Shown: positions 23,795-33,530 of the stretch, piece after piece | Position numbering within the stretch: position 1 is the first letter of the stretch | How the letters are laid out: each line of letters begins with the position of its first letter | Source: Piezodorus guildinii | Lineage: Eukaryota; Arthropoda; Insecta; Hemiptera; Pentatomidae | DNA: 64,000 nt | Reading direction: 5' to 3' | Assembly: GCA_023052935.1 (NCBI GenBank) | Contig: CM041292.1 | Span: 88,705,169-88,769,168 of the forward strand | Notes under the pieces: generated by a model | The model's input: the letters and a program-made list of their open reading frames with translations, nothing else | The model's database searches: none | What the model was told of the DNA's origin: nothing | Position numbers and translations under genes: made by a program

Positions 23795-25111
23795 ATGAGA
23801 TATTTTCATCAAGTCATGTCCTCAAAGTCTGCAAGTAAAAGATCTAGATCTGCAGGTTCTAACTTGTCTCCCACAAAACAGAGACCCCGCCGTGAACAAA
23901 ATAAAAAAATGATTCCACCAGCGACCGCGTCAGCTACCTCATTAGGATCTGAACCACAGCCCAGCACATCATCACAAGGAATAACTGATGAATCTCCGTT
24001 TTTTACACCGAATCCATTTCAGATCCTCCAAAATGAAAAAGAAACCATGGAATCTTCTCCTATACCCAGAGAACCACTACCTCCACCAATATTTGTTAAA
24101 AATATTAAAAATTTTAAACTGATGTGTGCGCATTTAAACAAAGTAACAGATCCTAATAGTTATTATTGTATAAGTAGAACCAATGATACTAAAATATCTC
24201 CGACTACTGCTGAAACCTACAGAAAGATTGTAAAATATCTGACTGAGACCAAAGCTGACTTTCATACTTATCAGCTGCGCCAAGAGAGAGCATTAAGGGT
24301 CGTAATCAGAAACCTACATTCCTCAACACCCTTTGAAGCAATCAAAGAAGAACTGACAGAATTAGGATTCCAAGTGAGGCAAGTCACCAACGTTCTAAAA
24401 GATAAAAGTCCACTGCCTCTATTCTTCGTGGACTTGGAACCATCAGCAGGAGTCGAAAAAATCTATGACCTCAGCAGACTGTACTATACCCGTGTAAAAG
24501 TTGAAAAACCTTACACAAAGAAAGAAATAGTCCAGTGCCATAACTGTCAGGCATATGGTCATACCAAAAGTTATTGCCATCACATACCACGCTGTGTGAA
24601 ATGCGGTGAACAGCATAAAACTGAAGAATGTACAAGATCAAGATCTACACCCGCTGTATGTGCTCTGTGCCTCAAGGACCACCCGGCTAACTACAAGGGA
24701 TGTGAAATCTACAAGAAACTCAGAACCAGATACCAAAAACCTCAGGATCCGAATGAAACAGCTACACTAATCAGAAGCAGAAGAGAACCATCTAAACTTG
24801 TAAATTCTAACTTGTCATTTGCCCACTTGCTTGGAGGTGGGAACCAGAGTCATGAAGTCGAGGCCCTGCCGGAACAACGTTTTCCTCAACATTCTCAATC
24901 TATTGTACAACAATCTATCCCTCAAAGTTTACCTGACCTTCAAAAAACTCCTCAACATCAAATTTCTCATATCCCTCCACCATCAAACGCCACAGATCTT
25001 ACCAGTCTAATGACATCGTTCATCTCCGAAATCAAATCTCTTGTTATGCCGCTTATATCACTCCTTACAAATCTAGTATCAAATCTTATCCCTGCCTTGA
25101 AAAATCCTTAA
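23795..25111 (+). CDS. LINE ORF1: Jockey-type gag-like nucleic-acid-binding protein
   Basis: A 438-aa protein. Residues about 1-75 are a basic, Ser/Pro-rich region (KRSRSAGSNLSPTKQRPRR). Residues about 100-240 match the PRE_C2HC-type region upstream of the zinc knuckles (VIRNLHSSTPFEAIKEELTE). Three Cys/His knuckles follow: C248-C251-H256-C261, C267-C270-H274-C279 and C289-C292-H296-C303. The C-terminus is a hydrophobic segment rich in Leu/Ile (ISLLTNLVSNLIPALK). Family members bind the element RNA and form cytoplasmic or nuclear RNPs needed for retrotransposition. The start is supported by conservation with copy 2 (MRYFHQVMSSK in both). It ends in TAA directly abutting the ORF2 ATG in the same frame. 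Codon use shows no decay. Confidence 0.93.
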   Translation: MRYFHQVMSSKSASKRSRSAGSNLSPTKQRPRREQNKKMIPPATASATSLGSEPQPSTSSQGITDESPFFTPNPFQILQNEKETMESSPIPREPLPPPIFVKNIKNFKLMCAHLNKVTDPNSYYCISRTNDTKISPTTAETYRKIVKYLTETKADFHTYQLRQERALRVVIRNLHSSTPFEAIKEELTELGFQVRQVTNVLKDKSPLPLFFVDLEPSAGVEKIYDLSRLYYTRVKVEKPYTKKEIVQCHNCQAYGHTKSYCHHIPRCVKCGEQHKTEECTRSRSTPAVCALCLKDHPANYKGCEIYKKLRTRYQKPQDPNETATLIRSRREPSKLVNSNLSFAHLLGGGNQSHEVEALPEQRFPQHSQSIVQQSIPQSLPDLQKTPQHQISHIPPPSNATDLTSLMTSFISEIKSLVMPLISLLTNLVSNLIPALKNP

Positions 25112-27790
25112 ATGACTTCACCTAACTCCTTATCCATTCTCCTTTGGAATGCGAATGGTGTTAGAAATCATACTGACGAACTGACAGCGTTGTTGCAAGA
25201 CAAAACAATCGATGTTGCACTTATAACTGAAACAAGACTAACGACTAAACAGTACTTCAAAATACCGCAATACATGACATACCGTACTGACCACCCAGAC
25301 GGTAAAGCCCATGCCGGTTCTGCTATCATTGTCCACCAATCTCTCTCTCATCATTTACTCCCACTTCCCACCTATGATTTTCTACAAGCCACAGCCATAG
25401 TAATCAAGACTTTTTCCTTTCCGGTAACCCTCACATCTGCATATTGCCCTCCTAAACATTTCATTTCCAATTCTGAATTTGTATCCTTCCTGGATTCCTT
25501 AGGAAATCGTTTCATTCTGGGTGCAGACTTAAACGCCAAGCATCAGCAGTGGGGTTCCAGAACCACGAATTCTCGGGGACGAAATTTGCTGTCTGCACTC
25601 AACTCCCGAAATTTTAATATCCTGCCTCCTGACTCCCCTACCTACTGGCCAACCGATCCTAACCGCAATCCTGACATCCTCGACTTCTTTATCCACAGCG
25701 GATTAGGCTCTCTCAACTTGTCTTTAACTCGCCTTGATGAACTATCCTCAGACCATAGTCCACTGATCCTAAAAGTATCTCTCACTCCAATTCCAAAACC
25801 CATTCCACCATCATTCATCCGAGGCCCTGTCAACTGGAACCTTTTCCGCCAAATCCTGACCGATAATATTGACCTCAGAGTAACCCTCAAAACCCAAGAT
25901 GACCTAGATAATTCCGTCTATTCCTTTACCACCGCCATCCAAGAAGCTGTCTGGACTGCTTCCTCTCCTAAACACTCCAATATAAATCCAGACCAAAATC
26001 ATTTTCCACAACCTATTATAGACCTTATCCACACCAAACGCCGAGCAAGATCATTATGGCAGCGCACCCGACACCCAACAGATCGCCGCTCCTATAACTT
26101 CTATTGTAGACAATTGAAGAGGGAGTTGGCGAACTTCCGTTCCCAGTCCTTTAATTCCTACCTCTCCTCTCTATCAGCTCGTGATAATTCCCTGTGGAAT
26201 GTCACGAAAAAGATCCTAAAATACCATCATGTTTCCCATCCTCTCCGACGTGGTGATGACTCCTGGGCTGCGTCTGATGAAGATAAAGCCGAGGAATTCG
26301 CCACACACCTCTCCAAAGTATTCACTCCTCACCCGGAATCCCACATCAATCACACCGCAAAAGTGCAAGACTTTCTTATGTCACCGATTCCACTTTCCCT
26401 ACCTCCTAAAGCTATTAATCCCTCTGAGGTCAAATATCTTCTCCAAAAACTGACTCTCCGTAAATCTCCTGGACACGATCTCCTTACTCCCCAGATCCTC
26501 CGACAACTTCCGCAGAAAGCTATTATATTCCTTACTTATATTTACAACTGCATCCTCCGCACCACCTATTTTCCACTGTTATGGAAACATTCCACCATCA
26601 TCCTTTTTTTAAAACCAGGTAAACCTTCCAACAACACTTCATCCTACAGGCCTATTAGTCTACTCCCCATCCTCTCAAAAATCTTCGAAAGGCTTCTTCT
26701 AAAACGTATCCTACCCATATTAGAATCTCAAAATCTTCCTTCCCATCAGTTTGGATTCCGTCCTCAGCATTCCACAGTTCAACAGGGGCTCCGAGTTGTA
26801 GACCATATTTCCTCAGCTCTTGAATGCAAAGAGTATTGTTCTGGTGCGTTTCTGGACATTGCGCAAGCTCTTGACCGGGTATGGCACACTGGATTACTCT
26901 TCAAGCTGAAAACCCATTTACCCCAGTCCCTATACCTCATTCTCCGATCCTATCTCTCGAACCGTTCCTTCCGAGTTCGCTGTGGTGAAGAATTTTCTAA
27001 CCTTTATCCCGTTGAGGCCGGTGTTCCTCAAGGCAGCGTCTTGGGACCCATCCTCTACATCCTTTACACTGCTGATATTCCTACACATCCTGATACCTTT
27101 CTGGCAACTTTTGCAGACGACACCGCCATCCTATCATCCAGTTCCAATCCTGAAACAGCATCCTTAAACCTTCAGAGACACCTTTTCCTTATCGAACACT
27201 GGTGTAATAACTGGCGTGTAAAGGTGAACGAAGCCAAATGTAAACACATAACCTTTACTCTTAGACGAGTTCCGCCAGTTTATTTCAACTCATTACCGAT
27301 TCCTCTCTCAGATACAGTCCGGTATCTTGGCTTACTGTTAGACAAAAGATTGACTTGGAACCCACATACAAGACTTAAAAGACAAGAACTCAACCGACGA
27401 TTCGGACAGTTATACCGACTACTCAACAGAAAATCTGAACTTACAGTTGAAAACAAATTATTAATCTACAAGACAATACTGAAGCCCATCTGGACCTACG
27501 GACTTGAACTGTGGGGGACAGCTAAACGTTCTAACATCAAACGCATTCAATCCTTTCAATCCAAAGTCCTCCGTACAATAGTAAATGCTCCTTATTATGT
27601 CTCCAATTATACCTTGCACCACGACCTTAATGTTCCATTTATTTCAGACCTAATTCCATCCAAATTTTCCAAATTCCACCAGAACCTCATTCATCATCCT
27701 AATCCTTTAGCTCAATCCCTATCCAGCTCCACTCATCCATACAACCCACCTAGAAGGTTGAAACGGCAGTGGCCCCGCGACCTTTTGTAA
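25112..27790 (+). CDS. LINE ORF2: AP-like endonuclease and reverse transcriptase
   Basis: An 892-aa protein. The N-terminal endonuclease/exonuclease/phosphatase domain (about 1-225) shows LLWNANG near the start, ITET, the GADLNAKHQQWGS block (D139, N141) and SSDHSPL (D214, H215). The reverse transcriptase (about 460-740) has a motif A FLDIAQALDRVWH, GVPQGSVLGP and the catalytic FADDT (D669, D670). The C-terminal part ends PPRRLKRQWPRDLL. The enzyme nicks target DNA and primes cDNA synthesis there (target-primed reverse transcription). Motif A has AL where copy 2 and most relatives have AF; the catalytic Asp is retained. ORF2 is in frame with ORF1 and separated only by TAA, so it may be expressed by stop-start reinitiation. 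Confidence 0.94.
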   Translation: MTSPNSLSILLWNANGVRNHTDELTALLQDKTIDVALITETRLTTKQYFKIPQYMTYRTDHPDGKAHAGSAIIVHQSLSHHLLPLPTYDFLQATAIVIKTFSFPVTLTSAYCPPKHFISNSEFVSFLDSLGNRFILGADLNAKHQQWGSRTTNSRGRNLLSALNSRNFNILPPDSPTYWPTDPNRNPDILDFFIHSGLGSLNLSLTRLDELSSDHSPLILKVSLTPIPKPIPPSFIRGPVNWNLFRQILTDNIDLRVTLKTQDDLDNSVYSFTTAIQEAVWTASSPKHSNINPDQNHFPQPIIDLIHTKRRARSLWQRTRHPTDRRSYNFYCRQLKRELANFRSQSFNSYLSSLSARDNSLWNVTKKILKYHHVSHPLRRGDDSWAASDEDKAEEFATHLSKVFTPHPESHINHTAKVQDFLMSPIPLSLPPKAINPSEVKYLLQKLTLRKSPGHDLLTPQILRQLPQKAIIFLTYIYNCILRTTYFPLLWKHSTIILFLKPGKPSNNTSSYRPISLLPILSKIFERLLLKRILPILESQNLPSHQFGFRPQHSTVQQGLRVVDHISSALECKEYCSGAFLDIAQALDRVWHTGLLFKLKTHLPQSLYLILRSYLSNRSFRVRCGEEFSNLYPVEAGVPQGSVLGPILYILYTADIPTHPDTFLATFADDTAILSSSSNPETASLNLQRHLFLIEHWCNNWRVKVNEAKCKHITFTLRRVPPVYFNSLPIPLSDTVRYLGLLLDKRLTWNPHTRLKRQELNRRFGQLYRLLNRKSELTVENKLLIYKTILKPIWTYGLELWGTAKRSNIKRIQSFQSKVLRTIVNAPYYVSNYTLHHDLNVPFISDLIPSKFSKFHQNLIHHPNPLAQSLSSSTHPYNPPRRLKRQWPRDLL

Positions 27791-28050
27791 ATATATTGGA
27801 GTTCTAGCACTGGCTAGATTCTCCACTCAATGTGATGTATGTATGAGTGTGTGTATGTGTATATAGGTATAAGTGAATTATTGACTTTTGTATTGATTCA
27901 TTATTGTGTATATATTTTATTGTAATTTTATGTTGTGTAAATATTGTATGAATGTAGTATGTTTGATATCATTCAGCAATACTATTAATGTCCAAATTGG
28001 GACAGATTGTAAAATTTTCTCAATAAAAATTGTTGTTCTCCCAATATATC

Positions 28051-28279
28051 TGTGGCGGTCGTGAACAACTGGATAACTCGAGTTATATCAAAAATGAGTT
28101 AACTCCGCTCGTAACTCCCACGTCGTGTTAAATTGGTTAAAAAAATTTCTTGGTGGAAGAAATTTCAGGTGGAAAGAAAGCTGTATGTTATAACTCTATT
28201 TTGGGTATTACGTAAAGTTTAAGTAACTCTCCTGTTAAATGAAAGATTTTGACTAAACCACTTATTCACGACCGCCACA
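28051..28279. mobile_element. 229-bp TIR element (MITE-like)
   Basis: The ends are inverted repeats TGTGGCGGTCGTGAA (28051) and TTCACGACCGCCACA (to 28279). They extend to about 22 bp with two mismatches (CAACTGG versus TAAGTGG). The inside is noncoding and includes ACTCGAGTTA. Its left tip overlaps the last 3 bp of the 3' target duplication of Jockey copy 1, so it was probably present before that LINE landed. Superfamily not assigned; no convincing target duplication was seen. Confidence 0.75.
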
Positions 28280-28479
28280 AACATATAAACAGTAGATTTT
28301 ATTATTGATAAACCTTCAATATAAAGATGAAGATGTAGTTAAAATTTTGTCAAGATTGATTCAGTATTGTTGTGATTTCTTACTTTGGTTAGTTTTTTTT
28401 TTTTTTTATAATAAGCATTTGCATCCGAACTTCTCAACATTTGGATTTTAGCGTTTCAAGAACCAACGTACCAAAAAAA
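28280..28479. other. Short AT-rich spacer
   Basis: No feature recognised between the TIR element and the SINE-B. Confidence 0.4.
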
Positions 28480-28722
28480 AAATGTGATGTAGTGGTAAGC
28501 ATAACACCCTTCTAGGCCCAAGGTCGTAGGTTCAAAACCTGTAGAAGGCCCTAGGGTTTTTAAAGGAAGTAAAAACTCTTGGTTATACCGTCCTTCACAG
28601 AGGACGTGAAATGGTGATGCCGAGCCTGTGCGATGTTAGGTACTCGTTAAAGAGACCCAATTTAATTAAAACTGGACAAGTAAAATTTAGGAACCCCAGT
28701 GTAGCATCGTCTGATTAGCCTA
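28480..28722 (+). mobile_element. SINE-B copy 4, with tRNA-like head
   Basis: The plus-strand copy begins GTGATGTAGTGGTAAGCATA (A-box region) with B box GTAGGTTCAAAACCTG near 28528. The family body and 3' end follow: GGTACTCGTTAAAGA, CCCCAGTGTAGCATCGTCTG, ATTAGCC. Confidence 0.8.
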
Positions 28723-28842
28723 AACAGCATAATAGACGTTAAATGAATAATTTAAACTGAAGAAATTATTATATTACTATATTAGAAAATAGATGTGTGC
28801 TTAAGACCGCGCGGCAGAAGTATAAACTTCATTGTGATCATA

Positions 28843-28847
<5 letters not shown>

Positions 28848-28888
<41 letters not shown>
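28848..28888. repeat. (TA)n microsatellite
   Basis: A pure TA array. Confidence 0.95.
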
Positions 28889-28892
<4 letters not shown>

Positions 28893-28974
28893 ATAATATT
28901 ATGTATTATGTTGGATTATTATGGAACGGATTAGTAGAATAACCTCATTTATTCTATTATTTATAAACTCATTT

Positions 28975-29683
28975 TTATAAATAATAGATCAAGTTTTCGT
29001 ATTCTACAAAGGAAACAATGGGTTTGTGATAAATAAAATAAGAAATAAATACATTTGATTGAATTTTACTTATGTATCTGGAAATAACGGGATGAATTGT
29101 AATTCCGTATATTGTTGTACTTGCATTTCTATTACTTGACATATTTAAATCCAATATGGTCTTTAAAAAATCAATTAACGGATAGAATGTTTCTTGTGAA
29201 AAGTCAATATTGAAATCTCCACTCATGGGTAATTTATCCAAGTTCCGATTAAGCAAAGCAGACCCTTCTGTCGTATATATAAGCAAATTTTCATGGATGA
29301 ATTCAATTATTTTCTTTACATTTTGATTAGGAGAGATGTGAATGGTAGCTATTATGATGATTAGTCTATTTTCTGCTTTACATTTTGCAACGCAATTTTC
29401 CTCAATAGATGATTCATTAAAACTATATGATTCAGAATTCCTAAATGCTAAATCCATCAGTGAAGTTATGGTGTTTGTTGTGTCTCCATTACTTTTATAT
29501 ATGGCTACTCCTTCAGCTCGGCATTGAGGTCGCTTAGATTTAGTTATACAATGGAAATTTGGGATACCGATGTTATCTTCGTTGTTCAACCATGTTCCAG
29601 ATAAAAGCAATATCGTTGAATTTAGAGCAACACCGTCGTCAAGACCAAGGGCAGGTGCGCGAAGACTTAGACAATTTCATGAA
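28975..29683 (-). pseudogene. EEP-family endonuclease remnant, Helentron-like
   Basis: A 211-aa open frame (ATG at 29610) that continues without a stop back to about 29683 (LGLDDGVALNSTILLLSGTWL). It shows an endonuclease/exonuclease/phosphatase fold: SGTWLNNEDNIGIPNF, AEGVAIYKS, IHISPNQNVKKIIEFI, the SGDFNIDFS block (catalytic Asp/Asn) and SYFIYHKPIVSF (in place of the usual S-D-H end motif). I recall this type as the endonuclease domain fused C-terminally to PIF1 helicase in Helentrons, rather than the LINE type at 25112. No helicase or Rep domain is seen upstream, so it is a truncated fragment. HINE copy B lies 450 bp away. The 3' part is AT-rich and may be frame-degraded after FVEYEN. Confidence 0.6.
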
Positions 29684-30133
29684 TATATTGATATTGAATT
29701 TCTATTGGAAATAAAGTATAAACATGAAATGACTTATCTATACGATCCAATCACTCTTTATAGTAAAAATAACAATAGTTATGTTTTTTACAATGTTTCA
29801 TTTTTTTACACCATATAATACACCACTAACTACATACACTAGCCTCACAAGATAAACCAAAAATGTAAAACAAATAGTTGTTAAAATAATAATTATGACG
29901 TAACAATAGTAAAAATTAAAAAAACATTGATAATATTAATTGATAATAATTCAAACATAAACATAAACACAGCGAAACAATAGTGAAAAGCAGATAACTG
30001 TTATCTTTCTCGCTCGGTTAAACTCGGCGGTCTCAAATTCACCCGATCGAGCGTGACGGTGCAGGCTCACTCGCAGTCTACGAAAATCTGTGTGTGTTGC
30101 GCCAAAAGAAGTTTACACTTCAAAAATAAAAAA
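29684..30133. other. Unassigned DNA with GC-richer block
   Basis: A GC-richer block at 30000-30110 (CGGTTAAACTCGGCGGTCTC, CGATCGAGCGTGACGGTGC) directly precedes HINE copy B. It could be the remaining noncoding end of the Helentron-like element. No gene seen. Confidence 0.35.
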
Positions 30134-31360
30134 TCTGGTGCGGGCAACACACGACTTTCACTTACCTCGATTTTTAAAATCAATGAAAGAATTTTCAAAT
30201 ACAGTTAGAGATAAAAATACGTGACACTATTAAAGAATTAATCAAATTGAATTTATATAGAAACATGTGTTTTATTAAAAAATCTATTATATTATTATCT
30301 AAAATAATCAGTTAGTTTTATCTTCTTCTCATCACTCTCTATTAATTTCTAAAAGCTTGTGTATGAGATGATATTTTTTCTAAAATCTTTAGCTTTCCAA
30401 CGGTATATCATACATGTATATTACTGTTTTTATGTTCAGAAACGAAAAATTGCATTAAAAAAATATTTTTTCTGTTTTCTCCTTTAGTTGGATATCGAAT
30501 ATATTCAATTTATATATTTACCTGTTTTTCATCAGCGTTTACAAGATAATCTAGTTATTATTATAGAATCTACAAAATTAAAGGTACTTTAAAAAAAAAA
30601 AAAAAAAAAAAAAAAACCTGTACCACTACAACCCATGAAGGGTCTTGGGCTCAGTACATATAGAGATTCGTACTGTTTCTAGGCCAACGGAAGTGCAATG
30701 AGGTGATTAGGCCTTAATCGCGCTCAGCCGCCAGGTTTTTCCCCAATTAATTTGGGTACCCACTTTATAGAGGCTGGGTCTGCCCCAGGAGGGTCTCCAT
30801 ACCCTAGGGTCGCCCCCCGACTGAATTAACAGAATAAATAATATTCTGCCATAGCCGGGATTCGAACCCAGGACCCGGAGCACAGCAGACTAGCGCAAAG
30901 GTACTTTAGGAGAAGAAAATTTAAAATATCGGCATTTAAGCCCTGTCAGACCATTTTTATCCCAATAAAACCTACATGATATTAAAGCCCATTAGATTTT
31001 ACATCGATAAAGCGAGTTTAATCAAAATCGTCGGAACCGTTTTCGAGAAAATCGAAAAAAGGTGCAAAATGCATGGTATAAAGTGCCTCTTCTGGTAAGC
31101 TCATTTTGATGAAAAAAGTTTTGTCACGTCTCGGGCGTATAGTTGTCTTAAATATGAAATTTCAGTTTCATAGGACTTACCGTTTCCGTCTGGGAGTTAC
31201 CACACACACACACACACACACACAGACCTTTTTGCGGGACTTAACCAAGTAACCATTTGGACTCAGGGGACCCTAAAACGTGTATTTCCGTTGAAAACTG
31301 GAATTCGAAAATTTTCACGATCGCAATACTTCCCCTTACTATATATAGTAAGTGAAAGTA
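30134..31360 (+). mobile_element. HINE copy B, full length, with nested SINE-A
   Basis: The 5' end is TCTGGTGCGGGCAACACACG, then the subterminal inverted repeat ACTTTCACTTAC (30154-30165). The 3' end has the perfect 18-bp palindrome CTTACTATATATAGTAAG (31335-31352) overlapping the partner repeat GTAAGTGAAAGT (31348-31359). A (CA)n tract lies internally at 31201-31224. Removing the nested SINE (30592-30896) restores a contiguous sequence that matches copy C. The element is noncoding. Subterminal repeats, 3' hairpin and internal microsatellite are the hallmarks described for Helentron-associated/DINE-1-like elements; the assignment is inferred. Confidence 0.75.
30592..30896 (-). mobile_element. 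SINE-A copy 5, nested in HINE copy B
   Basis: It is flanked by 12-bp direct repeats AAAGGTACTTTA (30580-30591 and 30897-30908). The uninterrupted site can be read in HINE copy C, so the insertion is certain. The element is 5'-truncated (it starts GCGCTAGTCTGCTGTGCTCC from 30896) and retains the B box GGGTTCGAATCCC. It ends in a T run of about 25 nt (A on the plus strand). Truncation at the 5' end points to LINE-type target-primed insertion. Confidence 0.9.
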
Positions 31361-32204
31361 AAATTGTACAAACGCTATGTCTATTAAAAAAACAAAAAAA
31401 AAAAAAATATGATGGATTTATTCTATTACTGTTCTATAGGTAATTGATATAAAAATATTATAAATGATGATATAAATTGATCTGCTCACTTTTACTATAG
31501 AGGTAACGGATTCGCTTTTCATAAGTCATTTGATAACTCGAAAATTAAGCGTATTTTTTTTTAATTTTATTTTTTATCATATTGGATTTTCATTTAACAG
31601 AAACTTAATTGCTTACACTAAATAAGCGAAAATAAAGCAAACATATTTTGCAATGTCCTTAAATCCAACGTGATGTGGATTTTATACAGGAACGACTTGA
31701 TTAAATTACTTTAAATAAACCGTGGCCTCACAATAAAAAATAAAAGGATGAAAGCCGAAGGAGACGGCAGATGTAGACGTGTCTATTGTGGATGGAGCGG
31801 GCCGTGGAGGGGAGGCGGTGTAGGGTAGTGAGTCAGCTCCTGGGTTCAGCCACGTCTTCCCATAGATTACATCTCACAGATCGTCTTCCATCCCAATAGC
31901 ATCTACCGAAATTTCGTCACATTTGGTTATATAGGATGCTCTCCTTCCAGTAACAATCCCATTCCAATATTCCCTCTACTATACAACTCTATGACGTAAC
32001 AATAGCCATTTCAAAATAAATAAAATATTTAGGAGTCACCATGGACTATGATTTTCAAACACCACATTGACAATAAAATAAATTGTGCCTTTAAATTATT
32101 ATATAAAATGTACCGTAACCTTAATACAAATTCACAATTATCAGCAAAAAAAAAAACAGTTAATCTTTATTTATAAAAGGAAGTGCTATTAGCCAAAGTG
32201 TCGG
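31361..32204. other. Unassigned DNA
   Basis: A GC-richer stretch at 31745-31860 has no recognisable coding content. Confidence 0.4.
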
Positions 32205-32345
32205 GATTTGTGGGAGAAGGGGGAATCAGAAATTTTTAAAAAATTTTTTTTCAATATTTCAAAAAGTATTATCTTTAACGAAAACATTATTCTGTACGAA
32301 ATTAAAGTTATTTTATTTGACGAGTTTTTTACAACTTAGTTGATT
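32205..32345 (+). repeat. Dispersed repeat R3, copy 1
   Basis: It shares GGAGAAG...GAATCAGAAA, TTTCAAAAAGTATTATCTTT and GAAAACATTATTCTGTACGA with the reverse complement of 34600-34710. A third copy lies at 36060-36205. Noncoding, and its element type is unknown. Confidence 0.65.
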
Positions 32346-32389
32346 CTCGTTCCTACATTATTATTTTGCTACTTCTTTCGGTCGAGCCT

Positions 32390-33530
32390 GCCTCCCCCTC
32401 AAAGACCCCTGGCAGCCATGCCTTGATCCACATCCTGTAACCATCTATTCCAGGGTCTTACCCTCTTTCGCCTTTCCATAGGTTGATAGAGAAAGGTCAT
32501 CGTTCCTCTGTCATTCTTTGTACATGTTCATACCATTTTAGCCTTTTTATATCTATTTCGTTTGAAATATTTTTTTCTTCTTGGACATTCCACCTAATAG
32601 TTTGGTTTTAAACATGCTGTAATCTAAATATGGCACAAGAGCGCCTCCAAAAGTCCATTTCTAAAGATAGACCTTACCAAGCTCAAGCCTTGTCTCCTCC
32701 TTTTTGTTAATCACCTATGTTTCTGCTGTATGCAGATGCGTGATGCTTCCCAAAAAGGAGACTCACCTGCTTGCTCCATTATACAGAATTCAGGGTTCCA
32801 ATTATTCGCCTACCTCTCGTAATTTTTTGCATGATGTCCTTGGAAGAGCTGCCATCTTCGGTTATCCATCTGCCAAGATATTTAAACTCCTTTACCCTTT
32901 CTAATTTCCAATTTTCTAGGGAAAAGGCTTCTATATCCCCATTAAATGCCATATGCTTGGTTTTTTTTTTTTTACTTACTTCCAGGCCCCATGTTCTATA
33001 CTCATCCAGGAGCTTTCTTAGCATGTAGTTGGCATCTTCATTGTCGTTCGCTATTATTACTTGATCGTCAGCAAATTGCAGTGTATAAAGGCATTTATTG
33101 TCTATCATCCCCATCCCCATGCATTTCTTCTTCCATATCTTCAGAGCCTCTTTAACTTAGAGATTGAACAACAGAGGAGATAGTGAACACCCTTGTTTGA
33201 GGGAAGTGGTTTGTTAGCCTATTTCTCATTTGTATTCTCGCTCTAGCACCATTATACAAGCTTTTGATGGCATTAATTAAATAATTTCTTATAACTATGT
33301 TTTTTTAAAGATTCCCATAGTCTGCACAACGGAACCGTATCATAGGCTTTCTGCGAATCTATGAAAACAATGTTACAAGCATTTTTCTTTTCAATCAATA
33401 GCTGTAGGTAAATATGTGATCAACGCATGATCTATTCGCACGAAAGCCAGCTTGTTCTTCAGGCATACTCGTGGAGCATTCTTCAAATAACCTAGTACTT
33501 AATACTCGCCCATAAAGGCGGATAATTAAA
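32390..33530 (-). pseudogene. Decayed RTE-like reverse transcriptase
   Basis: Minus-strand remnants in order: RLYGRVLSTRLFEE; EEQAGFRANRSCVDHIFT near 33450; after frameshifts FIDSQKAYDTVP; an open stretch 33120-32779 with LQFADDQVIIANDNEDANYM (catalytic FADD) and WGLEVSKKKKTKHMAFNGD, EFKYLGRWITEDG. Finally a C-terminal RKRVRPWNRWLQDV near 32450. This order resembles RTE-clade or related LINEs, clearly different from the Jockey copies. Multiple frameshifts and stops make it a pseudogene. Confidence 0.72.

Larger units (their letters stand above)
23471..28042 (+). mobile_element. Jockey-clade LINE, copy 1, full length and intact
   Basis: The element is bounded by a perfect 11-bp target-site duplication, AATATATCTGT, at 23460-23470 and 28043-28053. 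It has a 5' UTR (23471-23794), ORF1 (gag-like), ORF2 (endonuclease plus reverse transcriptase) and a ~250-bp 3' UTR. Both ORFs are open from start to stop, so it is a candidate active element. Unlike copies 2 and 3 it ends in CAATAAAAATTGTTGTTCTC and has no long poly-A. Clade assignment rests on the two-ORF layout, the PRE_C2HC/CCHC gag and Jockey-like RT motifs. Confidence 0.92.

Noticed and set aside
30000..30125. Left end of HINE copy B extended into the GC-rich block
   Set aside because: Copies A and C share sequence only from TCTGG onward; the block is not present at their ends.
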